Under the pieces are notes generated by a model. That model saw only the letters and a list, made by a program, of their open reading frames with translations. It did not search any database and was not told the origin of the DNA. Below, piece after piece: positions 16,201-25,573 of a stretch of 64,000 nucleotides of DNA. Each line of letters starts with the position of its first letter. Positions within the stretch are counted from its first letter, which is position 1. The translations under genes were made by a program, and so were the position numbers. The DNA lies in the NCBI GenBank assembly GCA_038878695.1, contig JAVZVD010000001.1:372001-436000 (forward strand), in the 5' to 3' direction. The stretch comes from Fervidicoccaceae archaeon (GTDB taxonomy: Archaea > Thermoproteota > Thermoprotei_A > Sulfolobales > Fervidicoccaceae).

Positions 16201-17877
16201 TTGCTAGACGGTGTCGCCTTGGTCGACGCGCTGGCCGTGGGAGTCGAGAGAAGGCTCAGCACGGTCGACTTCATAGGAGCGGGTCCCAGGACCGTGGCGG
16301 GGGTGCTCGAGGCCGCGGGAGTGCGCACGCTAATCGTGCCGGCAGAGGTGGTGTTTGAGAAGCCGAGAGTCCTCGAAGATTTCTCGGTTCTCTTCGTGAG
16401 CGGTATGATCACGGACCTACCTGCCGTCAAAAGAGTCATGAGAATCTGGAAGAGGCGCGGAGGGCCCATAATAGTTGGAGGCCCCATCTCGAGCGCGGGA
16501 CCTCGGCTTCTCGCTCTCGGAGCCGATGTCGTCGTTTTCGGCGAGGCCGAGGGCACGCTAGTCGAGCTCCTTAACAAGACGAGCCTGCTTGAGGGTCGAG
16601 TTATTCCTGAGGAGTTAGCGGAGATACGCGGCCTGATGTTCTCGCGCGGAGGAGAGGTCTTCTTCACGGGCAGGAGGCCCCCCCTCTCTTCTCAGGAGCT
16701 CGCCTCGTTACGGCCATCGACCGAGCTGATAAGATGTTATCCGCGCTTCTGGGCCAACCGCGTCTACGTGGAGGTCACGCGGGGTTGCAGTAATGCGAGG
16801 ATCTCCCCGGCCTCACTGCTGCGGGGTCGCCCCTATCCCGGTTGCGCCTACTGCGGAGTAGTAGCCACGTGGGGCCCCTCTAGGAGCATCCCTCTCGATA
16901 GAATAAAGCGAGACATCGAGGGGCTGATCGATGAGGGGGTCAGGCGCATAGTGCTTGGAGGCTCCGACTTCCTTGATTACGGGCGAGGGGATCTTCTCGA
17001 GGACCCTCGCCATCCTCCCCCTAATCTCGAGGCAGTGGGGAGGCTGCTGGAGGAGGTATTCTCCATCCCCGAGGTCGCAGTCGGCGAAGTAACCGTGATG
17101 ATCGAGAACCTCAAACCGTCTACGCTCAACGAGGAGGCGGCCACGCTGCTCGGGTCGTACCTCAGGGGCACCTCAGTCAATTTGGGTATCGAGACCGGGG
17201 ACGAATCGCTGTCGAAGAGCTTAGGCAGACCCTTCACCGTGGAGGAAGCCATCAGGGCGGTGAGCTTGTTGCTGCGAGAGGGCATGAAGCCCCACGTCTA
17301 CTTGATCTATGGGTTGCCGGGACAGACTCGAGAATCCGTCGAGGCTACGCTCTCGCTAATCGATAAGCTCGAGGCTATGGGCGTCGAGAAGATAACTCTC
17401 TACAGATTTACGCCCTTGCCTCGCACCGGACTAGAAGACGCCGAACCAGGGAGACCCGAGGATCCTCTAAACAGAGTGCTCATAAAGAGGGTGCGCGCTT
17501 TCAACGTTAAGGCTAAGAAGAGAATGATTGGCGAGAAGCTGAATGTGATCGTAGCGGCTAAACTGAGAGGCCGTTACATCGCGTATCCCGTCAAGCACGG
17601 CCCTGTCGTAGAGATCCCAGAAAACGACTCACCCAAAGAGATCTTGGGACGCCGCGCGAAGGTCCTGATCACCGATATCGTCACGGATAGAATGCTAAGG
17701 GGTAGCGTGATTACCGTGGGAAGGCCTGTCGCGAGAGAAGACATTTGGACTCGCTTTCTCGGGAGCGAGCGCGCATCGCTCCCACCCGAACCATCAGACC
17801 GGACTCGTGAGTTGAAGAGAAGACGCCCTATTCGAGGACACGACGCGCGAACTCGCGGAGGAGTAAGGAGAACTTAA
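16201..17877 (+). CDS. B12-binding-domain radical SAM protein with C-terminal TRAM-like domain
   Basis: A 558-residue protein. Residues 1-130 form a B12-binding Rossmann-like domain (GAGPRTVAGVLEAAG, GPIIVGGPISS, ADVVVFGEAEGTL). The radical SAM core follows from about 185: RGCSNA with Cys196, then GCAYC with Cys215 and Cys218, so the first cluster Cys is separated by an 18-residue insert. SVNLGIETGDES and YLIYGLPGQT are typical core strands. A TRAM-like beta domain spans about 440-515. The substrate is unknown; TRAM hints at RNA. Start TTG 16201 follows GGTGAG; an in-frame stop at 16162 rules out much extension. Confidence 0.82.
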   Translation: MLDGVALVDALAVGVERRLSTVDFIGAGPRTVAGVLEAAGVRTLIVPAEVVFEKPRVLEDFSVLFVSGMITDLPAVKRVMRIWKRRGGPIIVGGPISSAGPRLLALGADVVVFGEAEGTLVELLNKTSLLEGRVIPEELAEIRGLMFSRGGEVFFTGRRPPLSSQELASLRPSTELIRCYPRFWANRVYVEVTRGCSNARISPASLLRGRPYPGCAYCGVVATWGPSRSIPLDRIKRDIEGLIDEGVRRIVLGGSDFLDYGRGDLLEDPRHPPPNLEAVGRLLEEVFSIPEVAVGEVTVMIENLKPSTLNEEAATLLGSYLRGTSVNLGIETGDESLSKSLGRPFTVEEAIRAVSLLLREGMKPHVYLIYGLPGQTRESVEATLSLIDKLEAMGVEKITLYRFTPLPRTGLEDAEPGRPEDPLNRVLIKRVRAFNVKAKKRMIGEKLNVIVAAKLRGRYIAYPVKHGPVVEIPENDSPKEILGRRAKVLITDIVTDRMLRGSVITVGRPVAREDIWTRFLGSERASLPPEPSDRTRELKRRRPIRGHDARTRGGVRRT

Positions 17878-17883
17878 GGAGAA

Positions 17884-18057
17884 CTAAATCATCTCGACTC
17901 TCTCGCCTCGAGGCGATAGCACTCTCACGATGTACTCTAGCTTGTTCCTCACTCTCGGGGGCTTATTCTTCCTCCCCTTGGACGGAATTTTCGGAGTCTG
18001 ACTTCTCACCTTTCCAGCCTTCGTTAGAGAGCCGTGACTGGGCACGGGCTTCACCAT
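17884..18057 (-). CDS. rps30e: 30S ribosomal protein S30e
   Basis: A 57-residue basic protein: the ATG at 18057 opens [19 protein letters not shown], followed by [20 protein letters not shown], the archaeal S30e pattern ([16 protein letters not shown] is diagnostic). It ends with ...RGERVEMI and a TAG at 17884-17886. A TATA-like box GTTTTTAAT sits 26 nt upstream, so the mRNA is probably leaderless. The gene is convergent with the radical SAM gene, with 6 nt between the stops. Confidence 0.93.
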   Translation of the reverse strand: MVKPVPSHGSLTKAGKVRSQTPKIPSKGRKNKPPRVRNKLEYIVRVLSPRGERVEMI

Positions 18058-18078
18058 GTGGAAGAAGGGAGAAAGAGG

Positions 18079-18087
18079 ATTAAAAAC
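18079..18087 (-). promoter_or_regulatory. Promoter of rps30e
   Basis: Minus-strand GTTTTTAAT centred at about 18083, 26 nt before the ATG of rps30e. It predicts a leaderless transcript. The plus strand of the same 117-nt gap holds CTTATTAGA near 18114-18122, which may serve gatD. Confidence 0.55.
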
Positions 18088-18174
18088 GTCAGGAACGCCT
18101 TCCCGCCGCGCGCTTATTAGAAGGTTTCCTAGACCCTTGGAATGTAGATCTCTTCTCAGGCGGGGCGATAACGT

Positions 18175-19509
18175 GTGGGAGGGGGGCCGGCGACGCCAGA
18201 ATTGCTAAGGCCCGGAGCTCGCGTTAGGATACGCACAAAGAAGGGGCTCACGCTCGAGGGCCTCGTCCTGCCCAGGTACGAGCTCTACTCGAAGGAACAT
18301 ATCACGCTGAAGCTTGACAATGGCTACAATGTGGGAGTCAAGCTCGAGGATATCGTGGAGGTGAACCCCATTGAGTCGCGCCCGAGTGTCGGTTCAGCTT
18401 ACGGAGAGGTGATAGCCGAGCTGCCGAAAGTAGCGAAGGAATTGCCCGAAGTCCTCGTCGTGGGGACGGGGGGCACGATAGCGAGCAGAATAGACTACGA
18501 GACCGGCGGCGTGAAGCCAACCCTCTCTGCAGAGGAGTTGATGCGAGCTCTGCCCGAGCTCGCGGAGATAGCGCGACTCGAGACGATCTCTCTCTTTAAC
18601 ATACTTAGTGAGAACATGGAGCCGAGGCTCTGGAGCGAGCTAGCCGAGCGCATACTCGATGAGCTGGAGAAAGGCGATGCGGCCGGCATAGTCGTGACGC
18701 ACGGGACCGACACTATGGCCTACACGGCGGCGGCTCTGAGCTTCGCGCTTCGGCGGCTCCCTGCGCCGATAGCGTTAGTGGGTGCGCAGAGAAGCAGCGA
18801 CAGGCCCAGCAGCGATGCCGCCCTGAATATGCTGTCTGCTGTACTCTATGCGTTGAGCGACTTCGGCGAGGTCGCAGTAGTAATGCATGGGGAAATCGGA
18901 GATACGTACGCTCTGGCCCATAGGGGGGTCAGAGTGAGGAAGATGCACGCGAGCAGGAGAGACGCCTTCCAATCCATAGGCTCGAGGCCTCTAGCTAAGA
19001 TATTCCCCCTGGAGAAGCGCGTGATGCCTCTACGCAGCGACTACGCGAGGAGAGCTCCCCGCGGCCTCTTAGAGGCTCGAACGCGATTCGAGGAGAAGGT
19101 GGCTCTCGTTAAGTATTATCCTGGCATGAGCTCAGAGCTCCTAGATTTCCTGGTGGACCGCGGATACCGGGGCGTGGTGATAGAGGGCACGGGGATGGGT
19201 CACGTCGCGGAGAGGCTCGTGCCTTCGGTGAGGAGAGCCGTAGAGCAGGGCACTGTGGTGGTCGTGGCCACGCAGTGCATCTTCGGCTCGGTCGACCTCT
19301 ACGTCTATAGCACTGGGCGCAAGCTCTTAGAGGCCGGCGCTATGCCGGCCGGCAACATGCTGGCCGAGACCGCTTACGTGAAGCTCTCGTGGCTCCTTGG
19401 CAACTTAAATGACGAGAGAGAGGTGGTAGCACTCTTCCGAGAGAATCTCGTTGGCGAGTACGAACCGAGAGAGCTCACATCGTATTTCCCTCGATGGGAC
19501 CACGGGTGA
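18175..19509 (+). CDS. gatD: Glutamyl-tRNA(Gln) amidotransferase subunit D
   Basis: Archaea-specific asparaginase-like glutaminase subunit that releases ammonia for conversion of Glu-tRNA(Gln) to Gln-tRNA(Gln) with GatE. A small N-terminal beta domain ([22 protein letters not shown]) is typical of GatD. The asparaginase domain carries [13 protein letters not shown] with the catalytic Thr, [19 protein letters not shown] with the second Thr-Asp pair, and [16 protein letters not shown]. At 444 residues it is full length. gatE starts 6 nt after its stop, so the two form an operon. The start is GTG. Confidence 0.95.
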   Translation: MGGGPATPELLRPGARVRIRTKKGLTLEGLVLPRYELYSKEHITLKLDNGYNVGVKLEDIVEVNPIESRPSVGSAYGEVIAELPKVAKELPEVLVVGTGGTIASRIDYETGGVKPTLSAEELMRALPELAEIARLETISLFNILSENMEPRLWSELAERILDELEKGDAAGIVVTHGTDTMAYTAAALSFALRRLPAPIALVGAQRSSDRPSSDAALNMLSAVLYALSDFGEVAVVMHGEIGDTYALAHRGVRVRKMHASRRDAFQSIGSRPLAKIFPLEKRVMPLRSDYARRAPRGLLEARTRFEEKVALVKYYPGMSSELLDFLVDRGYRGVVIEGTGMGHVAERLVPSVRRAVEQGTVVVVATQCIFGSVDLYVYSTGRKLLEAGAMPAGNMLAETAYVKLSWLLGNLNDEREVVALFRENLVGEYEPRELTSYFPRWDHG

Positions 19510-19515
19510 GAAGTC

Positions 19516-21438
19516 TTGGACTTCAGAGCTCTCGGTTTGAGAGTAGGGCTCGAGATACATCAACAGCTCGCCACGCGCTCAAAGCTATTCTGCAATTGTC
19601 CAACCGAAGCGCACTCCGAAGGCGCCGAGAGTTCATTTGAGCGAAGGCTCCGCCCTACTCCCAGCGAGTTGGGCGAGGTCGACGTAGCAGCGTACTTCGA
19701 GTGGAAGAGGGGCAGAATCTACGTTTACCGCGCTCCAGAGCAGTGCTCGTGCCTGGTCGAGGCCGACGAGAAGCCCCCCCACCTCCTCAATAGGGAAGCC
19801 CTGTTGGTGGCCCTGGGCGTCGCCAAGGCCCTAGGCGCTGTGCCCGTCGACGAAATACACGTCATGAGGAAGATCGTCATAGACGGCTCGAACACGACCG
19901 GCTTCCAAAGAACGGCTCTCGTGGCAATCGGCGGGAGCATAGAGGTCGGTGGCAAGAAAATCGGAATACAGACCATCTGCTTGGAGGAGGACGCGGCGAG
20001 AAAACTCGAGGAAGGAGGACGCGTAGCCCAATACTCTCTCGACAGGCTCGGCATACCTCTGGTGGAGATATCCACGGCTCCTGACATAGAGACCCCAGAG
20101 GAGGCTGAAGAGGTCGCCCTGAAGCTTGGGCAGCTCTTAAGATTGACCGGGCGCGTCAGGCGAGGGATAGGCACGATAAGACAGGACCTCAATGTGTCCT
20201 TACGAAATGGAGCTAAGGTAGAGATCAAGGGGGTCCAAGAACTTAGGCTCCTCTCTAAAGTCGTTCGCAACGAGGCGCTGAGGCAGAAGAAGCTCTTGGA
20301 GATAAGAGAAGAACTCGAGAGGAGAGGGCTCTCGGTCAACGATTTGAAATACGAGCCCGTCGATCTCACGGAAGCTCTTAGGTTGAGCGGGAGCAAGCTC
20401 GTTAAGAGGCTTCTATCTGGCGATGGAGTTAGAGCGTTCGGCCTGAGACTCCCTAAAATGAGGGGGATACTAGGCGTGGAGATTCAGCCGGGGAAGAGAT
20501 TCGGGGCCGAGGTGGCCGACTACGTTAGGTTCTGGAGCGGAGCTGGCGGGTTATTGCATCGAGACGAGTTACCGGGCTACGGAATAAGCGAGGAGGATGT
20601 GCGGAGACTTTGCAAGGCTCTGGGGGCCTCCGAAGAAGACTCCTTCGTCGTGGTGATAGATGAGGCGTGGAGGGCCCTCGAGGGCTTGAGAGCGGCGCTC
20701 GAGCGCCTGAGGATGGCTTTCGAGGGAGTCCCGCGCGAGACGAGAATGGCAGAGCCGGACGGCACGACGCGCTACATGAGACCTCAGCCGGGAGCTGCCA
20801 GGATGTACCCGGAGACCGATGTGCCTCCTATAGTCGTCACGGAAGAGCTCCTGAGAGAGGCCGAGAAGTACAAGCCCGTCGACCCCGGCGTTAAGCTGAG
20901 AGAGCTCGTCGAGCTCTATGGACTGAGCTGGCAATTAGCGGAGCAGCTCCTGCTCGACGAGAACCTACAACTCGCGGAGGAGCTCATGAGGATGTTCAGA
21001 GGCAGAGTCGATCCTACTCTCGTGGCTGCTATGTTCGTCAACACTCTCAGGGCACTCCGAAGAGAGGGCGTTCCCGTAGACTCTCTAGAGGTCAAGCACT
21101 ACGTAGAAGCCCTCGAGCTCGTCGCGAGCGGCAAGATCGCTAAGGAGGCTCTGCCAATGCTTCTCGAGGCCCTCGCCAGGAGCCCCGGGCGCAGAGCCGA
21201 GGACGTAGCGTCCGAGCTCGGATTGAAGGCCCTATCGTTCGAGGAACTCGAGCGACTGGTCGATAGAGTAATCGAGGAGAACTTAAGCCTTATCATAGAG
21301 CGTGGAGAAGCTAGCGCTAAACTCGTAATAGGCAAAGTGATGACTCTGGCTAGGGGCAGAGCCGACGGCAAGATCGTAGCCGAGCTCGTCAGGAGCAGAA
21401 TTGCGCGCATCGCTGATTCCAGATCTCGAGCTGCCTAG
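19516..21438 (+). CDS. gatE: Glutamyl-tRNA(Gln) amidotransferase subunit E
   Basis: Kinase/transamidase subunit that activates Glu-tRNA(Gln) and uses ammonia from GatD. The 640-residue protein begins LGLRVGLEIHQQLATRSKLFCNCP, the GatB/GatE signature. A zinc-type Cys pattern (CNC near 38-40 and the later CSC) and ISTAPDIETPEEAEEVALKLGQLLR follow. An AspRS-like insert (PKMRGILGVEIQPGKRFGAEVADYVRFW) distinguishes GatE from GatB. The C-terminus is the YqeY-like tail domain. The start is TTG. Confidence 0.95.
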   Translation: MDFRALGLRVGLEIHQQLATRSKLFCNCPTEAHSEGAESSFERRLRPTPSELGEVDVAAYFEWKRGRIYVYRAPEQCSCLVEADEKPPHLLNREALLVALGVAKALGAVPVDEIHVMRKIVIDGSNTTGFQRTALVAIGGSIEVGGKKIGIQTICLEEDAARKLEEGGRVAQYSLDRLGIPLVEISTAPDIETPEEAEEVALKLGQLLRLTGRVRRGIGTIRQDLNVSLRNGAKVEIKGVQELRLLSKVVRNEALRQKKLLEIREELERRGLSVNDLKYEPVDLTEALRLSGSKLVKRLLSGDGVRAFGLRLPKMRGILGVEIQPGKRFGAEVADYVRFWSGAGGLLHRDELPGYGISEEDVRRLCKALGASEEDSFVVVIDEAWRALEGLRAALERLRMAFEGVPRETRMAEPDGTTRYMRPQPGAARMYPETDVPPIVVTEELLREAEKYKPVDPGVKLRELVELYGLSWQLAEQLLLDENLQLAEELMRMFRGRVDPTLVAAMFVNTLRALRREGVPVDSLEVKHYVEALELVASGKIAKEALPMLLEALARSPGRRAEDVASELGLKALSFEELERLVDRVIEENLSLIIERGEASAKLVIGKVMTLARGRADGKIVAELVRSRIARIADSRSRAA

Positions 21439-21449
21439 TGTCTGATTAA

Positions 21450-21515
21450 GCGCATCAGCCAAATGCCTTCTCATCAAGAGTTATTTTCAGTGACGGGAGT
21501 ACTCTTCATCTGCGC
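21450..21515 (-). ncRNA. C/D box sRNA, 2'-O-methylation guide for 23S rRNA
   Basis: Read on the minus strand, in order: stem GCGCA, C box ending GATGA (21506-21512), spacer AGAGTACTCCCGTCA, D' box CTGA (21487-21490), C' box TGATGA (21471-21476), 12-nt guide GAAGGCATTTGG, D box CTGA (21455-21458), stem TGCGC that pairs perfectly with GCGCA. The D guide is complementary to CCAAATGCCTT, a stretch of the conserved 23S GTAGCCAAATGCC region as I remember it; the methylated base would be the third A. A TATA-like block lies about 26 nt upstream. The gene is divergent from nop5. Confidence 0.85.
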
Positions 21516-21530
21516 AGCTCCCGAGGAGTA

Positions 21531-21546
21531 GCACAATAATTTATTC
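21531..21546. promoter_or_regulatory. AT-rich promoter between the C/D sRNA and nop5
   Basis: AATAATTTATT lies 20-30 nt before the 5' end of the minus-strand sRNA, the expected TATA position. On the plus strand it precedes nop5 by about 55 nt; a second box, CCTAAAAGG at 21555-21563, fits nop5 better. The gap thus gives divergent transcription of a guide RNA and of the proteins that bind such RNAs. Confidence 0.55.
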
Positions 21547-21597
21547 CGGAGCTCCCTAAAAGGCTCGCGCGAGTCGTGCTCGAGCGGTGTCACGAGC

Positions 21598-22836
21598 TTG
21601 GGCAAGCTCTTCCTGCTACACCATGTCGTGGGGACGTTCCTGCTAGACGAGCGAGGAGAGATAGTAAAGGGTTTCCTAGCCGTTAAGGACATTGATGAGA
21701 ACGTCGAGCAGAATCTGAAACTAGAGAGCGGGTCGGATGAGCTCCCCGCCTCGCTCTCGAGAGTTTTCGAGGAGCTTAGCGCAGATTCGACGTATGTCGT
21801 AGAGACAGAGCAGTTAGCTAGACTGCTTTCGAGGCGTGGCGCAGCGGGAGTAGAGGTTGACAGAGGCGCTGAGCCTTTCAGGAGGTTCCGCGAGCGCGTC
21901 GCAGATATCGCGGTGGAGCTCGGGTTCGTGAGAAGCAGAGAAGAATATTACGAGTACATGAGGGCTTTCCTAACGGAGCTCGCGCGAAGAAAGCTACGAG
22001 CTGCGGCTAGAAGGAGAGACCTGCTAGCTGCTCAGAGCATAAGGGCTATCGATGACCTCGATAAGACGTTCAATCTCTTCGCCACTAGGCTGAGAGAGTG
22101 GTATGGTGTGCACTTCCCGGAACTTGATGAGCACATTCCTAAGCACGAGCAGTACATAGAGCTCGTTTACGAGCTAGGACATCGCGAGAACTTCACGATC
22201 GAAAAGCTCGAGAGGCTTGGCGTGCCGAGATCGAAGGCCGAGAAGATAGCAGAGGCGGCTCGAAACAGCATAGGAGCGGACCTAAGCGACTTTGACATAG
22301 AGCCGATAAAGGTCATGGCTGAGATAGCTCTCACGATGTATAATCTACGTCAGCGCCTGGCGGACTACGTCGAAGCCGTTATGAGAGAAGTAGCCCCGAA
22401 CGTCACGGCGCTGGTGGGAGGGCTGCTCGGCGCCAGATTAATAAGCTTGGCCGGAAGCCTCGAGGATCTCGCGAAGCTTCCGGCCAGCACTATTCAGGTC
22501 CTCGGCGCGGAGAAGGCACTCTTCCGGGCCTTGAGGACAGGCACAAAGCCACCAAAGCATGGCGTGATCTTCCAATATCCCGAGATCCACAGGAGCCCGA
22601 GGTGGCAAAGGGGAAAAATAGCCAGAGCTCTCGCCGGCAAGCTCTCCATAGCAGCCAAGGTCGACGCATTTACGGGTAGGCTCGTCGGCGAGAAGCTTGT
22701 TGAGGACCTGAAGAAGAGGATCGAGGAGATCAAGCGGCTCTACCCGAAACCCCCACTCAAGAAGGAGGTCGCAGGACCTCTGCCTCCTAAGAAGGAGAAG
22801 GAAAAGAAGAGAGAGACAAGAAGACCGCGTAGGTGA
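21598..22836 (+). CDS. nop5: Nop5 (Nop56/58-like) core protein of C/D box sRNPs
   Basis: Scaffold of the archaeal 2'-O-methylation complex: binds L7Ae-sRNA through its Nop domain and fibrillarin through its N-terminal domain. In the 412 residues I see an N-terminal domain (1-120), a coiled-coil region and the Nop domain with ALVGGLLGARLISLAGSLEDLAKLPASTIQVLGAEKALFRAL, then HGVIFQYPEIHRSPRWQRGKIARALAGKLSIAAKVDAFTG. The Lys/Arg-rich tail is usual for archaeal homologues. The start is TTG at 21598. Fibrillarin follows after 6 nt. Confidence 0.95.
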   Translation: MGKLFLLHHVVGTFLLDERGEIVKGFLAVKDIDENVEQNLKLESGSDELPASLSRVFEELSADSTYVVETEQLARLLSRRGAAGVEVDRGAEPFRRFRERVADIAVELGFVRSREEYYEYMRAFLTELARRKLRAAARRRDLLAAQSIRAIDDLDKTFNLFATRLREWYGVHFPELDEHIPKHEQYIELVYELGHRENFTIEKLERLGVPRSKAEKIAEAARNSIGADLSDFDIEPIKVMAEIALTMYNLRQRLADYVEAVMREVAPNVTALVGGLLGARLISLAGSLEDLAKLPASTIQVLGAEKALFRALRTGTKPPKHGVIFQYPEIHRSPRWQRGKIARALAGKLSIAAKVDAFTGRLVGEKLVEDLKKRIEEIKRLYPKPPLKKEVAGPLPPKKEKEKKRETRRPRR

Positions 22837-22842
22837 GATCGC

Positions 22843-23544
22843 GTGAGCCTCCCCGTGAGGGTCTCAGAGCACCCGCTCAATAGGCACATATACGTTGTGG
22901 AGTTGGAAGACGGTAGCTCGAAGCTGGCTACGCTCAATATGGTTCCTGGTAAGAGAGTCTACGGCGAGAAGCTCTACAACATCGCCGGCAACGAGTATAG
23001 AGAGTGGGTTCCGTATAGGAGCAAGCTCGCGGCTGCTATACTCCGCGGCATAAGGAGCGTTCCGCTGAGAGAGGGCGACAAGGTCCTTTACTTGGGAGCG
23101 GCAGCTGGCACCACGGTGAGTCACGTAAGTGACGTGGTCGGCAAGAGCGGGAGAGTCTACGGCGTGGAGTTCGCCCCTAGAGTAATGAGAGATTTCCTGC
23201 TCGTAGTGCGTGATAGAAGCAACGTGCTCCCCATATTCGCTGATGCGAGAAAGCCGTGGGAGTATGCGCATCTCCTAGAGCTCGTCGATGTCCTCTACGT
23301 GGATGTAGCACAGCCCGAACAGGCCTCTCTGACCGCAGACAACGCTCACCACTTCTTGAAGCCCGGCGGTAAATTGTTCTTCGCTATAAAGGCGAGGAGC
23401 ATAGATGTGACGCAGGAGCCGACGGAGGTCTATAAGCGCGAGATCGATACGCTGAAGCGCGGAGGCTTCGAGATAATCGACGTGGTTCACTTAGAGCCTT
23501 ACGACAAGGACCACGCCATGGTCCTCGCGGAGTATCGGGGATGA
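22843..23544 (+). CDS. flpA: Fibrillarin-like rRNA/tRNA 2'-O-methyltransferase
   Basis: S-adenosylmethionine-dependent methyltransferase of the C/D sRNP, guided by box C/D sRNAs such as the one encoded just upstream of nop5. The 233 residues include the N-terminal beta domain ([32 protein letters not shown]), [19 protein letters not shown], the SAM site [35 protein letters not shown], and the conserved [14 protein letters not shown]. The GTG start is preceded by GGTGAGATC. It shares an ATGA junction with the next gene. Confidence 0.96.
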   Translation: MSLPVRVSEHPLNRHIYVVELEDGSSKLATLNMVPGKRVYGEKLYNIAGNEYREWVPYRSKLAAAILRGIRSVPLREGDKVLYLGAAAGTTVSHVSDVVGKSGRVYGVEFAPRVMRDFLLVVRDRSNVLPIFADARKPWEYAHLLELVDVLYVDVAQPEQASLTADNAHHFLKPGGKLFFAIKARSIDVTQEPTEVYKREIDTLKRGGFEIIDVVHLEPYDKDHAMVLAEYRG

Positions 23545-24002
23545 GCTCACACGGTTTTAGGGACCGGGGGGAGGCGGGCGAAGTCGAGGCTTCCGTTCGC
23601 GAATACAAATATCTCGAGTTGCTTTTTGCTCATGAGTCTAGGAACTTATTCGCGGAGCCTCTGAAGAGGAGGCCCCTGAGCGAGCTCAGCGGGGACGAGG
23701 ACGTGGTCGTACCCCTCGACAACGGCTCCCAGCTGTTGATCTCGAGACACGAGGTGAGAGCACTCAAGCTCAGAGTGCCCAAGTATCTACACGCGAAGCT
23801 CACATTACCTCTACATCTAAAATTAATTAGTACTCATCCTCTCAAACTAAAAATAGCAGGAGACTTGTGGCAGAGGAGGGTCATTTGGTACCTGCTGAGG
23901 GGGGAGCTACGCTGGGAGGTCGAGGACACGGTGAGCGAGTCAGAGTTCGTGAGGCTCCTCCGGGAGTTCCCCACTGCTCTCCACCTTAGCCTTGAGAGGT
24001 GA
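23541..24002 (+). CDS. UPF0216 (DUF61) family protein
   Basis: A 153-residue protein that resembles the archaeal UPF0216/DUF61 family, whose function is unknown. Supporting segments are [36 protein letters not shown] and the strand-rich [19 protein letters not shown], followed by a helix-rich [14 protein letters not shown]. The ATG forms an ATGA overlap with the flpA stop, and the stop forms a GTGA overlap with the next gene, so translation is probably coupled through nop5-flpA-UPF0216-COG1395. The assignment rests on memory of the family pattern. Confidence 0.65.
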   Translation: MSSHGFRDRGEAGEVEASVREYKYLELLFAHESRNLFAEPLKRRPLSELSGDEDVVVPLDNGSQLLISRHEVRALKLRVPKYLHAKLTLPLHLKLISTHPLKLKIAGDLWQRRVIWYLLRGELRWEVEDTVSESEFVRLLREFPTALHLSLER

Positions 24003-24985
24003 GCCGCACCTTGGCACCGCAAGGTCGCGTAAAGAGAATAGAACGTGCGCTGAGCGAGCTGGTGGAGGAGCTAGCCTCCGAGGCAAAGGGAAAACTTGAG
24101 AGGCATGGCTACTCCGTCGTGATGTTGGAGAGCCCGCGCTCCTCGGCCAATAGAAGCATAGATCTCCTTGCTTCGGGCGGCGAGAGAAGACTCCACGTCA
24201 AGGTGACGCTCGACGCAGAGAGCCTCGACCAGAGGGATCTGGGAGACTTAGCTGGCTTCGCGAGGACGATCAGATCGGCCCCGCTCGTGGTCTGTGAGTA
24301 CGTCGGGAGGATAGATGTTCACGATGACGTGATCTACGAGCGGGGGGGAGTGCCGGCGGTCAGCATAAGTACTCTCGACCCTCTACTGCGAGGCGACAGG
24401 TCGCTCTACGTGATAGGTAGGCGAGCGAACTTTTATGTGAGAATAGATGGAGAGAAGCTTAGAGAAAAGCGAGAGGAGCTCGGCCTCAGCCTCGGCAGAG
24501 TTGCCGACGCCTTAGGGGTATCCAGAAAGGCCGTGTATGAATACGAGCGTAATGCCTTCGACGTCGAAATCGAAGTGGCCGAGAAGCTCGTCGAACTGTT
24601 CGGCGAAGATATCACGAAACCGTACAGGCTCTTCGACGAGGAGGAGTGGCCGAAGCTCCCTCGCTCGCTCGAGCCCGATAATAAGCTAGAGAAGAAAGTC
24701 CTGGAGATGCTGAGCCCAAGAGGGGTGACTTATCACGCCAAGAAGACTTTCGCGGACGTGCTGATGACCACGCGCTCAAAGAGATTGATCATAACAATTG
24801 AACACTCGAAATCTAGTTCCACGATAGAGGAAAAGATCAACGAGTTAAGGAAGCTCCGCGGCATGGACGACATATGCAGGGTAGTCGTCTCTAGGAAGGA
24901 GAGCGCGAGCGAGAACGAAATATTGTATGTAACCGAGGACACAATGGACAAGCTGAAGACGTTGCTAGATGAGGAAGAACTCTAG
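23999..24985 (+). CDS. COG1395-type transcriptional regulator (nuclease-like domain plus XRE HTH)
   Basis: A 328-residue archaeal regulator. Residues 1-135 resemble a restriction-endonuclease-like fold (SIDLLASGGERRLHVKVTLDAE, PLVVCEYVGRIDVHDDVIYERGGVPAVSI) that may be inactive. A Cro/XRE helix-turn-helix follows at about 153-205 (LREKREELGLSLGRVADALGVSRKAVYEYERNA). The C-terminal domain (about 230-328) has a second alpha/beta fold. The family is widespread in archaea with unknown targets. The GTG start overlaps the preceding stop as GTGA. Confidence 0.85.
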   Translation: MSRTLAPQGRVKRIERALSELVEELASEAKGKLERHGYSVVMLESPRSSANRSIDLLASGGERRLHVKVTLDAESLDQRDLGDLAGFARTIRSAPLVVCEYVGRIDVHDDVIYERGGVPAVSISTLDPLLRGDRSLYVIGRRANFYVRIDGEKLREKREELGLSLGRVADALGVSRKAVYEYERNAFDVEIEVAEKLVELFGEDITKPYRLFDEEEWPKLPRSLEPDNKLEKKVLEMLSPRGVTYHAKKTFADVLMTTRSKRLIITIEHSKSSSTIEEKINELRKLRGMDDICRVVVSRKESASENEILYVTEDTMDKLKTLLDEEEL

Positions 24986-25554
24986 TGAGAGGGCTCCTCG
25001 CCTCGAGCGGCATACTCATCACGGGTCCTCCCAGAAGCGGCAAGACCTCTCTCGTCATAGAGGCGACGTCTCTCGCCAAGAGCTTAGGCCTAAGAGTGAT
25101 CGGATTCTTCGCCCCGGAGGTTAGAGAGGGGAGCTCGAGGATAGGCTTCAATATTGAGACGGTGAGCGGAGACGCCGTTCCGCTGGCTCGTAAGAGCCCG
25201 GCTCAGCCTTGGGGCATTCGATTCGGCTCTTACTATGTGAACCCGGGAGCCAAGGTAGTCTTCGAGGAGCTGCGGAGAGCCCTAGAGGCGGGATGCGATC
25301 TGCTGGTTATCGACGAGATAGGACCCATGGAGCTGCTGGTGCCCGGAGCTCGCGAGCTCTTCCGTGAGGTCCTCTCGAGGAGGAATCTCAATCTGCTCGG
25401 AGTAATTCACAGGAGGCTATCGAGTTACGACAGAGAGCTCTATAAGCTCGCGCTCGCTTACAAAATTTACGACACCGCTCTACATCCGAGAGAGCTCGTA
25501 GCGTCCGAACTCTCTTCTTGGATTAGATCTCTGGCTTTCGCGGGGACTCGCTGA
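24985..25554 (+). CDS. THEP1-type nucleoside triphosphatase
   Basis: A 189-residue P-loop NTPase. Walker A is ITGPPRSGKTS (about residues 9-19), the family segment VIGFFAPEVREGSSRIGFNIETVSGDAVPL follows, and Walker B is LLVIDEIGPMEL. This matches THEP1 family members, which hydrolyse a range of NTPs; the cellular role is not established. The start GTG shares one base with the TAG stop of the COG1395 gene (TAGTG), so it is translated from the same message. Confidence 0.9.
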   Translation: MRGLLASSGILITGPPRSGKTSLVIEATSLAKSLGLRVIGFFAPEVREGSSRIGFNIETVSGDAVPLARKSPAQPWGIRFGSYYVNPGAKVVFEELRRALEAGCDLLVIDEIGPMELLVPGARELFREVLSRRNLNLLGVIHRRLSSYDRELYKLALAYKIYDTALHPRELVASELSSWIRSLAFAGTR

Positions 25555-25573
25555 GACGGCCGGGACGTTCGAG

